From NCBI GenBank assembly GCA_937899245.1, contig CALDKB010000049.1, forward strand, positions 227,739 to 291,738: a DNA stretch of 64,000 bases, given 5' to 3'. The position numbers and the translations under genes were made by a program. Position 1 is the stretch's first letter, and every line of letters begins with the position of its first letter. The notes beneath the pieces were generated by a model, which had not been told where the DNA came from, did not search any database, and was given only the letters and a program-made list of their open reading frames with translations. This stretch comes from an uncultured Bacteroidales bacterium (GTDB lineage: Bacteria; Bacteroidota; Bacteroidia; Bacteroidales; ML635J-15). Positions 54,169-62,769 of the stretch are shown here, in pieces.

Positions 54169-55560
54169 ATGGATTTTGATTTAATAGTAGTGGGCAGTGG
54201 TCCCGGCGGATATGTTGCAGCAATCAGAGCTTCGCAACTTGGTATGAAGGTGGCAGTTGTTGAACGTGCACAGCTTGGTGGCATTTGCCTCAACTGGGGT
54301 TGTATCCCTACAAAGGCATTGCTTAAGTCGGCTCAGGTTTACAACTATATGAAGCATTGCGAAAATTACGGCATCGAACTCGAAGGCGAAGCAAAGCCGA
54401 ACTTCGAAAAGGTGATCGCTCGCAGCCGCGAAGTTGCAGCAGGCATGAGCAAAGGTATCGAATACCTTTTCAAGAAGAACAACATTACCGTTATCAACGG
54501 AACTGCAAAACTCGCTGAAGCGCATAAGCTCAATGTAACCAAGGACGACGGTAGCGTTGAAGCACTTACAGCAAACCACATCATCCTTGCTACAGGTGCT
54601 CGTTCAAAGGTTATGCCTAACATACCGCAGGACGGCGTTAACATCATCGGTTACCGCGAAGCCCTCACCCTTCCAAAACTCCCTGAATCATTGGTAGTTG
54701 TTGGTTCTGGCGCAATCGGATCTGAACTCGCATTCTTCTATCACTCAATGGGTTGTCAGGTTACAATCATCGAATTCCTTCCGGAAATAGTTCCTTTGGA
54801 AGACGAAGAAGTTTCTAAGCAGCTTGCTCGTTCATTCAAGAAGATGGGCATCAAGGTTATGACTAGCACTGCTGTTCAGAGTGTTGAAGTTCAAGACGGC
54901 AAGTGCATCGTTAAGTACACCGACAAGAAGGGCGAAAACTCTATCGAATGCGAAAAGGTCCTTTCGGCTGTCGGCGTTGTCACAAATATCGAAAATCTTG
55001 GTCTCGAAGAAATGGGCATCCCTACTGAAAGAGGCAAGATTATCGTTGACGATTTCTATCGCACTTCTTGCGAAGGCGTTTACGCTATCGGTGATATCGT
55101 TCATGGTCCGGCATTGGCACACGTTGCTTCTGCCGAGGGTATCTGCTGCGTTGAAAAGATTGCAGGCCTCGATGTTGAAAAGATCGACTACGACTACATT
55201 CCTTCATGCGTATATACCACTCCAGAAGTTGCTTCTGTAGGTTTCACAGAAAAACAGCTCACCGACAAGGGTATTGAATATAAGGTTGGCAAGTTCCCGT
55301 TCACAGCATCAGGCAAGGCAATGGCAGCTGGCAACAGAGATGGCTTCGTAAAGCTTCTCTTCGATGCAAATACCGACGAACTTCTTGGCGCTCACTTCAT
55401 TGGCGATAACATAGCCGAAATGATTGCCGAAATGTCAGCTGTAAAGAAACTCAACGGCAAGGCAAAGGATCTTATCAAGACAATCCATCCGCATCCTAGT
55501 CTTTCGGAAGCAGTTATGGAAGCAGCCGCTGCAGCTCACAACGAAGTTATTCACATCTAA
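54169..55560 (+). CDS. lpdA: Dihydrolipoyl dehydrogenase
   Basis: 463 residues. FAD motif VVGSGPGGYVAAIRA (8-22), redox disulfide C40-C45 in GGICLNWGCIPTKALL, NAD motif VVVGSGAIGSELAFFYHSMG, second FAD block VYAIGDIV, and the C-terminal catalytic HPHPSLSEAVMEAA (His-Glu pair). It reoxidises dihydrolipoamide of 2-oxoacid dehydrogenase or glycine-cleavage complexes. No E1, E2 or GcvH gene adjoins, so its partner is not shown. Own promoter and strong terminator. Confidence 0.95.
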   Translation: MDFDLIVVGSGPGGYVAAIRASQLGMKVAVVERAQLGGICLNWGCIPTKALLKSAQVYNYMKHCENYGIELEGEAKPNFEKVIARSREVAAGMSKGIEYLFKKNNITVINGTAKLAEAHKLNVTKDDGSVEALTANHIILATGARSKVMPNIPQDGVNIIGYREALTLPKLPESLVVVGSGAIGSELAFFYHSMGCQVTIIEFLPEIVPLEDEEVSKQLARSFKKMGIKVMTSTAVQSVEVQDGKCIVKYTDKKGENSIECEKVLSAVGVVTNIENLGLEEMGIPTERGKIIVDDFYRTSCEGVYAIGDIVHGPALAHVASAEGICCVEKIAGLDVEKIDYDYIPSCVYTTPEVASVGFTEKQLTDKGIEYKVGKFPFTASGKAMAAGNRDGFVKLLFDANTDELLGAHFIGDNIAEMIAEMSAVKKLNGKAKDLIKTIHPHPSLSEAVMEAAAAAHNEVIHI

Positions 55561-55568
55561 TAAATCAC

Positions 55569-55596
55569 GGGGAGGCACACGTCTCCCCTTTTTTTT
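55569..55596 (+). terminator. Terminator after lpd
   Basis: GGGGAG, 8-nt loop, CTCCCC, then T8. Confidence 0.9.
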
Positions 55597-55656
55597 ATAA
55601 GTTTTCGGAAGTGTCACGAGCGAGAGCTCGTAAACAATATAAACCATTTCGTCCCC

Positions 55657-56196
55657 ATGTCCTTCCCGTCCTTAGTCCTTCGTCGCCAAAGCACACGCGA
55701 CTTTTCTACTGCCGAAGTAGAACTCGAAAAGCTGCAGAACATCTGCAAGGTGGCCCGTCTGTCGCCATCGTCGTGCAACTCCCAGCCATGGATAATGCAC
55801 ATAGTACGCAGCACTTACCCCAAATTTGCCGAATTGCGCAAATCCTGCCAGCTGCTTGGGATGAACAAATTTCTCGACAAAGTCAACAATTTCATAGTCA
55901 TAGAGCAGCACAACGACAGCTTGAGCAGTGCCATAATCACAAAGTTTGGCGACAACGACCTCAACTCCATAGATCTAGGCATACTTGCCGCCCACATCTG
56001 CCTTGCTGCCGAAGCTGAAGGCCTTGGCTCCTGCATGATCGGTTCTTTCCGACAACGCACCATACAGCAGGCACTCGGTTTCGACAAGAAAAGAATCGTA
56101 CGCCTTGTCATAGCCGTCGGCTACCCTGTCGAAAACTACCCAATCCGCGAAAAATCCAGAAAAAAGGAAGAGGACGTTATAAAGGTGGTAGACTGA
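55657..56196 (+). CDS. Nitroreductase family protein
   Basis: 179 residues. RRQSTRDFSTAEVELEKLQNI is the FMN-phosphate Arg block; ARLSPSSCNSQPW is the second FMN motif; LGILAAHICLAAEAEGLGSCMIGSF follows. FMN-dependent NAD(P)H oxidoreductase; physiological substrate unknown. It is convergent with hsdR, 8 nt away, so it marks the edge of the restriction island. Confidence 0.88.
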   Translation: MSFPSLVLRRQSTRDFSTAEVELEKLQNICKVARLSPSSCNSQPWIMHIVRSTYPKFAELRKSCQLLGMNKFLDKVNNFIVIEQHNDSLSSAIITKFGDNDLNSIDLGILAAHICLAAEAEGLGSCMIGSFRQRTIQQALGFDKKRIVRLVIAVGYPVENYPIREKSRKKEEDVIKVVD

Positions 56197-56204
56197 GCGA
56201 CCAG

Positions 56205-59200
56205 CTATACCCTATTTTTCTTAAAATTTTCTGCCTGTTCCAAAATTTCCTTGAAAACCTCATCGTTGACAAATGGCGGATAGCCATATTCCGATAAAGT
56301 AAGAATTAAATTCATCTTCAATTCGGCTTTTATGTCTTCACGGCGCGACCAGTCGGTGTACTTGGCCTTGTCGTCAACAATTTCCTTGATTTTCTTGGCC
56401 AGTTCAATTGCCTTGTCATCGGGATATTCAAAATTGTACTTCTTTGCGACAAGCATCAGAATATCGTAAAACGATTTCTCCTCATACGAAATACCCATCT
56501 CTTCAGATTGCTTTTTGTCGTTATTGATTTCACTCAACAAATCCGTCATCTGAGCTACAACCTCATCTATAACTTCGTTGGCCAAGGTTGTATTATCGCT
56601 ACGGTCGTTATAATTCCGCACAATTGCTTCAAGACGTTCCGAGAAATCAATACCTTTAGCTTTGTTTATTTTCTGCAGATTGCCGATAACCTTCCGCAAA
56701 AGTTTTTCCATAAGTTTAACTTTCGTATTTGGCAATTTCAATCTGTTGAGGCGCTCCATATATTGTTCCGACAGCAAATCAATTTCATCTTCCTTGGCTC
56801 CTATTTGCGTGATTTCTTCAACCTCCTCCGAAATAAGTGCATTGCGAATCAGTTCTGCCACATGGTGGTTCATTGTGGCCGAATCGGCTGCTGTTCCGCG
56901 TGTTAGCTTATGAATCACAGAACGCACTGCTATGAAAAAGTGTATGTCCTTCACATCGCAATAGCCAAACTTGTCGGTATTGCAGCAAATGTTGAAAGCA
57001 CTGCGCATTTTCTGCGAGTGGCCCATAAACTGCACTTCGGTTTCTTTTGTACGCTGTATGTATTCTGCAGCACGGTTAAGGATGTCGAGCTGCTCGATCG
57101 GCGAGCCGAGATAAAATCCCGAATAGTCGAATTTATGAAACATACGACGTATAATATCCAACTCGTCCTTGGTTAGAACAACAGACTGCTCGATTGTTTC
57201 TATTGAAGCTTGCGACAATTCTCCTCCGCCATACTGCTTCAGTGCAAAATTCAAGTTGTTCTTTATTCCTAGGTAATCGACAACCAACCCCTTGTCCTTG
57301 CCTGGATATACGCGATTTACACGCGAAATTGTCTGTATAAGTGTATGACGTTGCAATGGCTTGAAGCAATACATCGTGTCCAGTGCCGGCACATCGAAAC
57401 CTGTTATCCACATGTCAACAACTATGGCAATCTTGAAGTTGCTCTTATCCTCCTTGAACTGTTCGTCTAGCTGTTTGCGGTAGTCGTTGTTGCCAAGCAA
57501 ATCATACAATTCTTTCTCATCGTCCTTGTTGCGTGTAATTACCATCTTTACACGTTCTATTGGCAACACATTTTTCTTTTCTTCCTCCGAAAGTTCCTCA
57601 CCTTCACAACATTCCTTGACTTCCGCCCACTCGGGACGCAACTTAATAATATTCTGGTACAGGTAATACGCAATCTGTCGGCTCGAACATACAATCATCG
57701 CCTTGCCCTTAACCGTGGAACCTTCTTCCACACGACGCTCGTAGTGACGTACAATATCCTCTGCTATACGCATCAGCAGGTCGGGATCGGTAAGTATGAC
57801 ATCCAGGCGCGTCATTGCCCTCTTGCTCTCCTCAATCTGGTATTCGGCACTGCCTTCGGCGGCACACATGCTGTAGTATTTTTCTATTTCCTCAACCTCC
57901 TGCGTGTCGAGAATTACCTTCGATGCCCGTCCTTCATAAACTATCTTCCTTGTAATACCATCGGAAACCGATTCTGTCATCGTATAGCTGTCGACTACAC
58001 TGCCAAATACATCGAGAGTTGCATCGATCGGTGTACCGGTGAAGCCTACATAGGTGGCATTGGGCAAACTGTCGCGCAGATATTTAGCAAAACCGTACTG
58101 CTGATATACGCCATCATCGGTAATGCGAAGCTTCATGCCAATGCCAGTCTGGCTGCGGTGCGCTTCATCGCTGATGCAGATAATATTTGCACGTTCCGAA
58201 AGCAAGTCGATGTCTTCCGAGAATTTCTGTATTGTCGTTAGGAAAACGCCTCCGCTTGTGCGGCCTCGAAGTAATTCGCCTAGCTGAGTACGGCTTTCGA
58301 CCTGCCTTATGGTTTCGTCGCCGATGAACTTGCGTGCATTCAGCACTTGTTTCGACAGCTGGTCGTCCAAATCGGTGCGGTCGGTTATGAAAAGTATTGT
58401 AGGACTGTGCAGTTCGCGGCTTTTCATCAGCATGCGGGCCAGGAAAAGCATTGTGAAGCTTTTGCCGCAACCTGTGGCGCCGAAATAAGTTCCGCCCTTG
58501 CCGTCGCCATCGTCATTCAAATGCGTGTGCTGTAAAATATTGTGTAGCAATGCCGTTGCTGCAAAATACTGCGGATAGCGGCACACGATCTTGGTTTCGC
58601 CCTTGGGCGTGTCGGGCAGGAATATGAAGTTGTGGATGACCTCCAGCAGACGATCCTTGCGGAAAAGTCCGCGCACCATTGTATAGAGCGAATTTATGCC
58701 GTCGGTGCTTTTGTCGTGCTGCTCGACCTTACGCCATGCGTAGAAGAAATCGTAACCGGTGAACAGCGAGCCGAACTTGTTGTTCACGCCATCGCTGATT
58801 ACAACAAAAGCATTGTACTTGAACAGCTGAGGAATATCGCGGCGATACCGTATCGTAAGTTGCTTGTAGGCATCGAGTATTGTTGTCTCTTCCTTTACCG
58901 CGCTCTTGAATTCCAGCACAACCACAGGAATACCGTTTACGAAAACCACAGCATCGGGAATTCGCTTTTCTTCGCCTTGAATCTCAAACTGGTTGACAAT
59001 CTTGAAGATATTGTTGTCGGGATTGCTGTAGTCTATTGGGTTGATGAAAAGATTTGGCTTGCAGGAGTCTTCGCGTTTTATCGAGAAGCCGTCCATAAGC
59101 AGGCGAAGCGTGTGAACATTGTCCTCGTAGAGGCTTGCCGACACCGATTGTTCCAGAACATGGACGGCAGTCTGCACCTCGTTGGCGGTTATTCCTGCCG

Positions 59201-59354
59201 ACTTGTAGCGGTGCGAAAGAAATGCCTGCAGATCATCGCGCAGAAGCACATCGTTTTCCTGACGTGCCACATTGTCGCCGTGCACATATTCGTAGCCCTC
59301 GTTTTGGAAGAGTTCGATAATTGCTTGCTCTAGTTTTGCTTCGGTAAAGGACAT
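56205..59354 (-). CDS. hsdR: Type I restriction enzyme R subunit
   Basis: 1049 residues. N-terminal nuclease: IPDAVVFVNGIPVVVLEFK with D134, E148 and K150. SF2 translocase: FGATGCGKSFTML (292-304), DEAH box (396-399), FTGTP, then the C-terminal helicase half with AIVVDMWITGFDVPALDTMY and the QTISRVNRVYPGKDKG motif VI. A helical C-terminal domain joins it to the methylase. It translocates DNA and cleaves when unmethylated sites are met. hsdS is at 61546-62682; hsdM is not in the window. Confidence 0.95.
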   Translation of the reverse strand: MSFTEAKLEQAIIELFQNEGYEYVHGDNVARQENDVLLRDDLQAFLSHRYKSAGITANEVQTAVHVLEQSVSASLYEDNVHTLRLLMDGFSIKREDSCKPNLFINPIDYSNPDNNIFKIVNQFEIQGEEKRIPDAVVFVNGIPVVVLEFKSAVKEETTILDAYKQLTIRYRRDIPQLFKYNAFVVISDGVNNKFGSLFTGYDFFYAWRKVEQHDKSTDGINSLYTMVRGLFRKDRLLEVIHNFIFLPDTPKGETKIVCRYPQYFAATALLHNILQHTHLNDDGDGKGGTYFGATGCGKSFTMLFLARMLMKSRELHSPTILFITDRTDLDDQLSKQVLNARKFIGDETIRQVESRTQLGELLRGRTSGGVFLTTIQKFSEDIDLLSERANIICISDEAHRSQTGIGMKLRITDDGVYQQYGFAKYLRDSLPNATYVGFTGTPIDATLDVFGSVVDSYTMTESVSDGITRKIVYEGRASKVILDTQEVEEIEKYYSMCAAEGSAEYQIEESKRAMTRLDVILTDPDLLMRIAEDIVRHYERRVEEGSTVKGKAMIVCSSRQIAYYLYQNIIKLRPEWAEVKECCEGEELSEEEKKNVLPIERVKMVITRNKDDEKELYDLLGNNDYRKQLDEQFKEDKSNFKIAIVVDMWITGFDVPALDTMYCFKPLQRHTLIQTISRVNRVYPGKDKGLVVDYLGIKNNLNFALKQYGGGELSQASIETIEQSVVLTKDELDIIRRMFHKFDYSGFYLGSPIEQLDILNRAAEYIQRTKETEVQFMGHSQKMRSAFNICCNTDKFGYCDVKDIHFFIAVRSVIHKLTRGTAADSATMNHHVAELIRNALISEEVEEITQIGAKEDEIDLLSEQYMERLNRLKLPNTKVKLMEKLLRKVIGNLQKINKAKGIDFSERLEAIVRNYNDRSDNTTLANEVIDEVVAQMTDLLSEINNDKKQSEEMGISYEEKSFYDILMLVAKKYNFEYPDDKAIELAKKIKEIVDDKAKYTDWSRREDIKAELKMNLILTLSEYGYPPFVNDEVFKEILEQAENFKKNRV

Positions 59355-59437
59355 GATGGTGGATATTTAAGGTTTCTGAGTTTTTATGCTAACGCGTTTA
59401 AGGGTTGAAAAGTTTAAATGTTTAAGAGTTTCTGGGT

Positions 59438-60424
59438 TTATTTGTTAGTTATCTTTTTTATCTCCTTGTCGAAATCGGAAATGATTTTCTGTGTTTTGTT
59501 GAATTCGTCATATTCAGCCTCGGCCTTTTTATCTGCTTCAAATTTGCTGATTTTTCCCTTGTCTGGCAAAATCTGATAACGACGAAAAGCAAGAAATTCA
59601 TTTACACTTGCCGAAAACTCTTGCATATTGAATGTGTTTTCCCTGTCAATCAAATCCTCTATATAATCGAAATAACCGGTAACGGCACGTTCCAGCTGCT
59701 TGATTTCAAGTTCGGACAAATAATTTTTTGCAACAGTCACATCCGATTTCAGGATTCTTCCGTCAGGAGAGTTTTTCCATGTTGTGAGGCCCATATTCTC
59801 TTTATTTCTGTCGGCCTTTGAATAAATGATTTCAGCAGCCGTCTGTCCAGTTATTGCATAATGGAATTTATTCTGAACCATAGCATAGAAATCGTGTGTG
59901 GTCGGAGCATTTTTGTCGTAATCAATGCTACATTCCGCATAAATATCTGTAATTTGTTGCCAAATGCGACGTTCGCTGGCCCGAATTGAACGGACGCGTT
60001 CCAAAAGTTCACGGAAATAGTCTTTTCCAAAAATGCGTTCGCCCTGTTTCATCCGGTTGTCGTCCAATACAAATCCCTTGCGGATATATTCGTTGAGAAC
60101 TTTTGTAGCCCAGATGCGGAATTTCGTTGCCCTAGCCGACGAAACGCGGTAGCCGACTGCTATAATGGCATCGAGGGAATAAAATGTGGTAAGATAGTTT
60201 TTCCCATCAGTTGCAGTTGCCGAGATTTTCTCGGTAACTGATTCTTTTTCTAATTCGCCAGAAAGAAATATGTTTTTCAAATGAAGGCCAATGTTGTCGG
60301 TTGAACAGCCAAACAGATGTGCCATTGCCTTTTGCGTGGCATAAATCGTTTCGTCCTTGATGACGACCTGCACTTTGCCCTCTTCTTCGGGCAGCTGATA
60401 GAGTAAAAATTGTATTTCGTTCAT
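59438..60424 (-). CDS. rhuM: RhuM family protein
   Basis: 328 residues. N-terminal region with VVIKDETIYATQKAMAHLFGCS, a KilA-N/Bro-like helix-turn-helix; LDAIIAVGYRVSSARATKFRIW and the middle block AECSIDYDKNAP, FYAMVQNKFHYAITGQTAAEII mark RhuM. The gene is often found in type I restriction loci; function unknown. It is 83 nt upstream of hsdR on the same strand. Confidence 0.88.
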   Translation of the reverse strand: MNEIQFLLYQLPEEEGKVQVVIKDETIYATQKAMAHLFGCSTDNIGLHLKNIFLSGELEKESVTEKISATATDGKNYLTTFYSLDAIIAVGYRVSSARATKFRIWATKVLNEYIRKGFVLDDNRMKQGERIFGKDYFRELLERVRSIRASERRIWQQITDIYAECSIDYDKNAPTTHDFYAMVQNKFHYAITGQTAAEIIYSKADRNKENMGLTTWKNSPDGRILKSDVTVAKNYLSELEIKQLERAVTGYFDYIEDLIDRENTFNMQEFSASVNEFLAFRRYQILPDKGKISKFEADKKAEAEYDEFNKTQKIISDFDKEIKKITNK

Positions 60425-60504
60425 CGTATAATCTTCTATGCTTTAATTTTTATGCCATTGCTTATAAAGAGTTTCGAATTTACAAATATAAATCGTCATG
60501 TTGC

Positions 60505-60609
60505 TCAAATCATCTCGACAAATAGAGAAATGGCAATGTCGTTGGCCTCTATCAGACCCAAAATCTGACTGATTGTCAGCGGATAGTTGTTGTATTTCTG
60601 TTTGTCCAT
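60505..60609 (-). pseudogene. Truncated DUF262 (GmrSD-like) 5' end, copy 2
   Basis: 34 codons: MDKQKYNNYPLTISQ, then the DUF262-type ILGLIEANDIAI, after which homology is lost and a stop follows (SLFVEMI). It duplicates the start of the fragment at 61329-61532 and lies downstream of the transposase. Confidence 0.75.
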
Positions 60610-60610
60610 A
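60529..60610. repeat. 82-nt direct repeat, copy 1
   Basis: Matches 61452-61533 at 80 of 82 positions. The two copies bracket the RAYT gene. Confidence 0.9.
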
Positions 60611-60681
60611 TTATTGGTTGTGTTTTATTCGATGATGGCGGATTCTAAATGGGATTCGGTAAAGGGCATGATATTGTGGTT

Positions 60682-61266
60682 TTATTGATTATCTGATTTC
60701 AATGTGTCCTCTTCCCAATTTTCGGGATTATGGACAATATATTCGGAAATTCTGATGTATTCCTGTTCGTTCCGGATAATGTGGTCATGATAATTCGCCT
60801 GCCACAACGGATTGGTTTTGTTGAATTTTTTCATGGAACGGTTGTTTTCATCCATCCAATCGTCGATTTTATTTATCGCCGCCGATTTGAAACCCGCCAC
60901 GAACGATGAAATCGATTGTGGTTCGCGGTGTGGTAGAGACGCACGGCCGTGCGTCTCTACCATAATGCGGTTTTCATCGGGTTCACATCCGTTTTTATCC
61001 AAAATGACGATGGCGTGCAAATGATTGGGCATCAATACAAATTCGCCCAGAAACAATTCCTCGCGTATTTCAAACGATTTGAAAAATTCATCGTAAACAA
61101 TCTTTCCGATTTCGTTCAAAACCATTTGTCCATCCACAATTTCCCCGAAACGGTGTTCCCGTCCGTATGTCACGATGGTGATGAAATAATGTCCGTTTCG
61201 GGCATAATTCCATCCGCGCAACCGATTCGACGGGATTCTGTATCTGTTTTTGAATTTCTCAGGCAT
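60682..61266 (-). mobile_element. REP-associated tyrosine transposase (RAYT, Y1_Tnp)
   Basis: 194 residues. RGWNYARNGHYFITIVTYGREHRFG, then the HUH motif MPNHLHAIVIL (His-x-His), and the catalytic Tyr in EYIRISEYIVHNPENW. RAYTs cut single-stranded DNA at REP hairpins and are usually single-copy domesticated relatives of IS200 TnpA. A 28-nt perfect palindrome (60933-60960) lies inside the coding region and supplies the stretch VETHGRASL. The gene sits between direct repeats of a broken DUF262 gene. Confidence 0.9.
60933..60960. repeat. 28-nt perfect REP palindrome inside the RAYT gene
   Basis: GTAGAGACGCACGG followed by its exact reverse complement. The core GCACGGCCGTGC is typical of dispersed REPs linked to RAYTs. 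It is kept in frame. Confidence 0.9.
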
Positions 61267-61327
61267 TTTATTGTTTTTTCATTTTTCGTTAAAACAGGAA
61301 CAATTGAACGACATTGGGAATTGGAAA

Positions 61328-61421
61328 ATCATTCACGCCCACCGATATGTTTGGGTTTTCCGCACGGCCATGCGCCACAACCATCACGCATATCCGCAAA
61401 TTTTCCACCACCGTGAATGAT
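61328..61421. repeat. 94-nt block with perfect 10-nt terminal inverted repeats
   Basis: Ends ATCATTCACG (61328-61337) and CGTGAATGAT (61412-61421). It carries GCACGGCCATGC (61362-61373), one base from the REP core. It occupies the point where the DUF262 fragment loses homology, so it looks like a small non-autonomous insertion. Confidence 0.6.
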
Positions 61422-61532
61422 GCGCCACACAAACGGACGCTGAATTTCCGGAATGGCAATATCGTTGGCCTCTATCAGACCCAAAATCTGACTGATGGTC
61501 AGCGGATAGTTGTTGTATTTCTGTTTGTCCAT
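61329..61532 (-). pseudogene. Truncated DUF262 (GmrSD-like) 5' end, copy 1
   Basis: 67 codons. MDKQKYNNYPLTISQ and ANDIAIPEIQRPFVW are the DUF262 N-terminus (the IPxxQRxxxW block); the rest (RIIHGGGKFADMRDGCG...) is read-through of inserted repeat DNA. GmrSD nucleases attack modified phage DNA; this copy is broken. 13 nt after hsdS. Confidence 0.8.
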
Positions 61533-61533
61533 A
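61452..61533. repeat. 82-nt direct repeat, copy 2
   Basis: Matches 60529-60610 at 80 of 82 positions; covers the start of the DUF262 fragment. Confidence 0.9.
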
Positions 61534-61545
61534 GATTTGGTCGTG

Positions 61546-62682
61546 TTATCTCCCCATCCCGGAGAGTATTATCGTTTGTATTTCCGTTAATTTCTCGATT
61601 TCTTTTTCAAATAGTACAATGTTCTGAAACAGTGGTGCAAGTTGTTTCTTTATAGCGCTTAATCCCATTGTGTTAGGAATCAATACTGCAATTGACATCA
61701 TATTAGCTTGATTTATTTTTGCTTGTACTCCACCAGTAACAATCTGAGCTATATTGGTGTTGCACAGCACCATATAAAGCAAATTTTCATCAAAGCCATT
61801 TGCCCCTTTCAATACGTGAGCATGATTATTCACCCAAAACTTTCCTGTTACATATTGAAGAATAGGTGTGTTGTCATCTTTAATAACAGTACCATCTTCT
61901 CCCATCAAAATATAACAGCCATCAAATAAATAATCATCTACATAATCCATTAAACAAGCTGCTCCGTAATACGGATATTTTTTCTCCATATCACACCTGT
62001 CGTAACTTGCCAATGGTTTTCTTTTACTATCAAAACATTCGCACACCTCTCCCAGCGTCCCCCACCGCCATCCTTCCGGCAGGTTCTCCTTGTCGATGCC
62101 ATCGACAAACATCTTACGGTAGAGGGTCTGCGCGGTGGCTTGCAAGGTGGCTATCGTGCGCTTGGCTACAGCTATGCGCCGCGCCACCGCCTCGTAGTCC
62201 GCCACTATCGCCCGCTGCTCCGAAATCGGAAGAAGTGGGACTTCGATATCAAGAAAATCTTTCCATGCAAAAACTATGGTTGAACTTCCCCATGCTAAAA
62301 AATTGGTTTGTCTGTCCCAATCAGGTCTGCAAAAATACAACCACAAATATTTAGACAATACAATATTTTCTGCTTTTGATCTCACCTTAAAAGCAACATT
62401 GTTCCAACTTGTAATGTAGGTGTTTGCCGTTTCATTATATCCCATCCCTAATCGAACACCGTGTGTTCTGGGATTATATACAAATGTTTTGGGGCGAACA
62501 AGATAAAATTTATCCAGAGCAGTTTGATTCAAATTGGCTATTGTAGGAATTAATCCTTTTTCAATTGTAACACCGACAATGTCATCCAATCCGTATCTGT
62601 TGTCAGAGTTAAATTCTACAACTTCCTCAATTAAATCTGAGAATTTGTACGTTGTAATATTGCCTTCTTTTTTATTCATCAT
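61546..62682 (-). CDS. hsdS: Type I restriction enzyme S (specificity) subunit
   Basis: 378 residues. Two target-recognition domains and two conserved helices: TRD1 from TYKFSDLIEEVVEFN to WKDFLDIEVPLLPISEQRAIV; helix 1 ADYEAVARRIAVAKRTIATLQATAQTLYRKMFV; TRD2 beginning LPEGWRWGTLGEVCECF and ending LTEIQTIILSGMGR. It sets the sequence cut and methylated by the complex. Start uncertain: ATG at 62697, 62682 or 62679; I use 62682. It overlaps an orphan hsdS 5' end (62672-62761) in another frame, suggesting that TRD1 was swapped in by recombination. Confidence 0.85.
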   Translation of the reverse strand: MMNKKEGNITTYKFSDLIEEVVEFNSDNRYGLDDIVGVTIEKGLIPTIANLNQTALDKFYLVRPKTFVYNPRTHGVRLGMGYNETANTYITSWNNVAFKVRSKAENIVLSKYLWLYFCRPDWDRQTNFLAWGSSTIVFAWKDFLDIEVPLLPISEQRAIVADYEAVARRIAVAKRTIATLQATAQTLYRKMFVDGIDKENLPEGWRWGTLGEVCECFDSKRKPLASYDRCDMEKKYPYYGAACLMDYVDDYLFDGCYILMGEDGTVIKDDNTPILQYVTGKFWVNNHAHVLKGANGFDENLLYMVLCNTNIAQIVTGGVQAKINQANMMSIAVLIPNTMGLSAIKKQLAPLFQNIVLFEKEIEKLTEIQTIILSGMGR

Positions 62683-62761
62683 TTTTATATTTATCATTGC
62701 GGACGTCAACGGGGCGGATGTAGTCGCCGAGGGGTTTGTATGTGGTGTTCGGTTTGGTCAT
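62672..62761 (-). pseudogene. Orphan hsdS 5' end, copy 1
   Basis: 29 codons: MTKPNTTYKPLGDYIRPV followed by DVRN and then a stop soon after. YKPLGDYI..VDVRN is a standard start of an hsdS TRD1. It is out of frame with the present hsdS and 8 nt after the DUF1016 stop. Confidence 0.75.
62697..62734. repeat. 38-nt direct repeat of hsdS 5' ends, copy 1
   Basis: Identical over 38 nt to 63898-63935. Encodes PLGDYIRPVDVRN on the minus strand. Confidence 0.9.
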
Positions 62762-62769
62762 TCGTGTCG

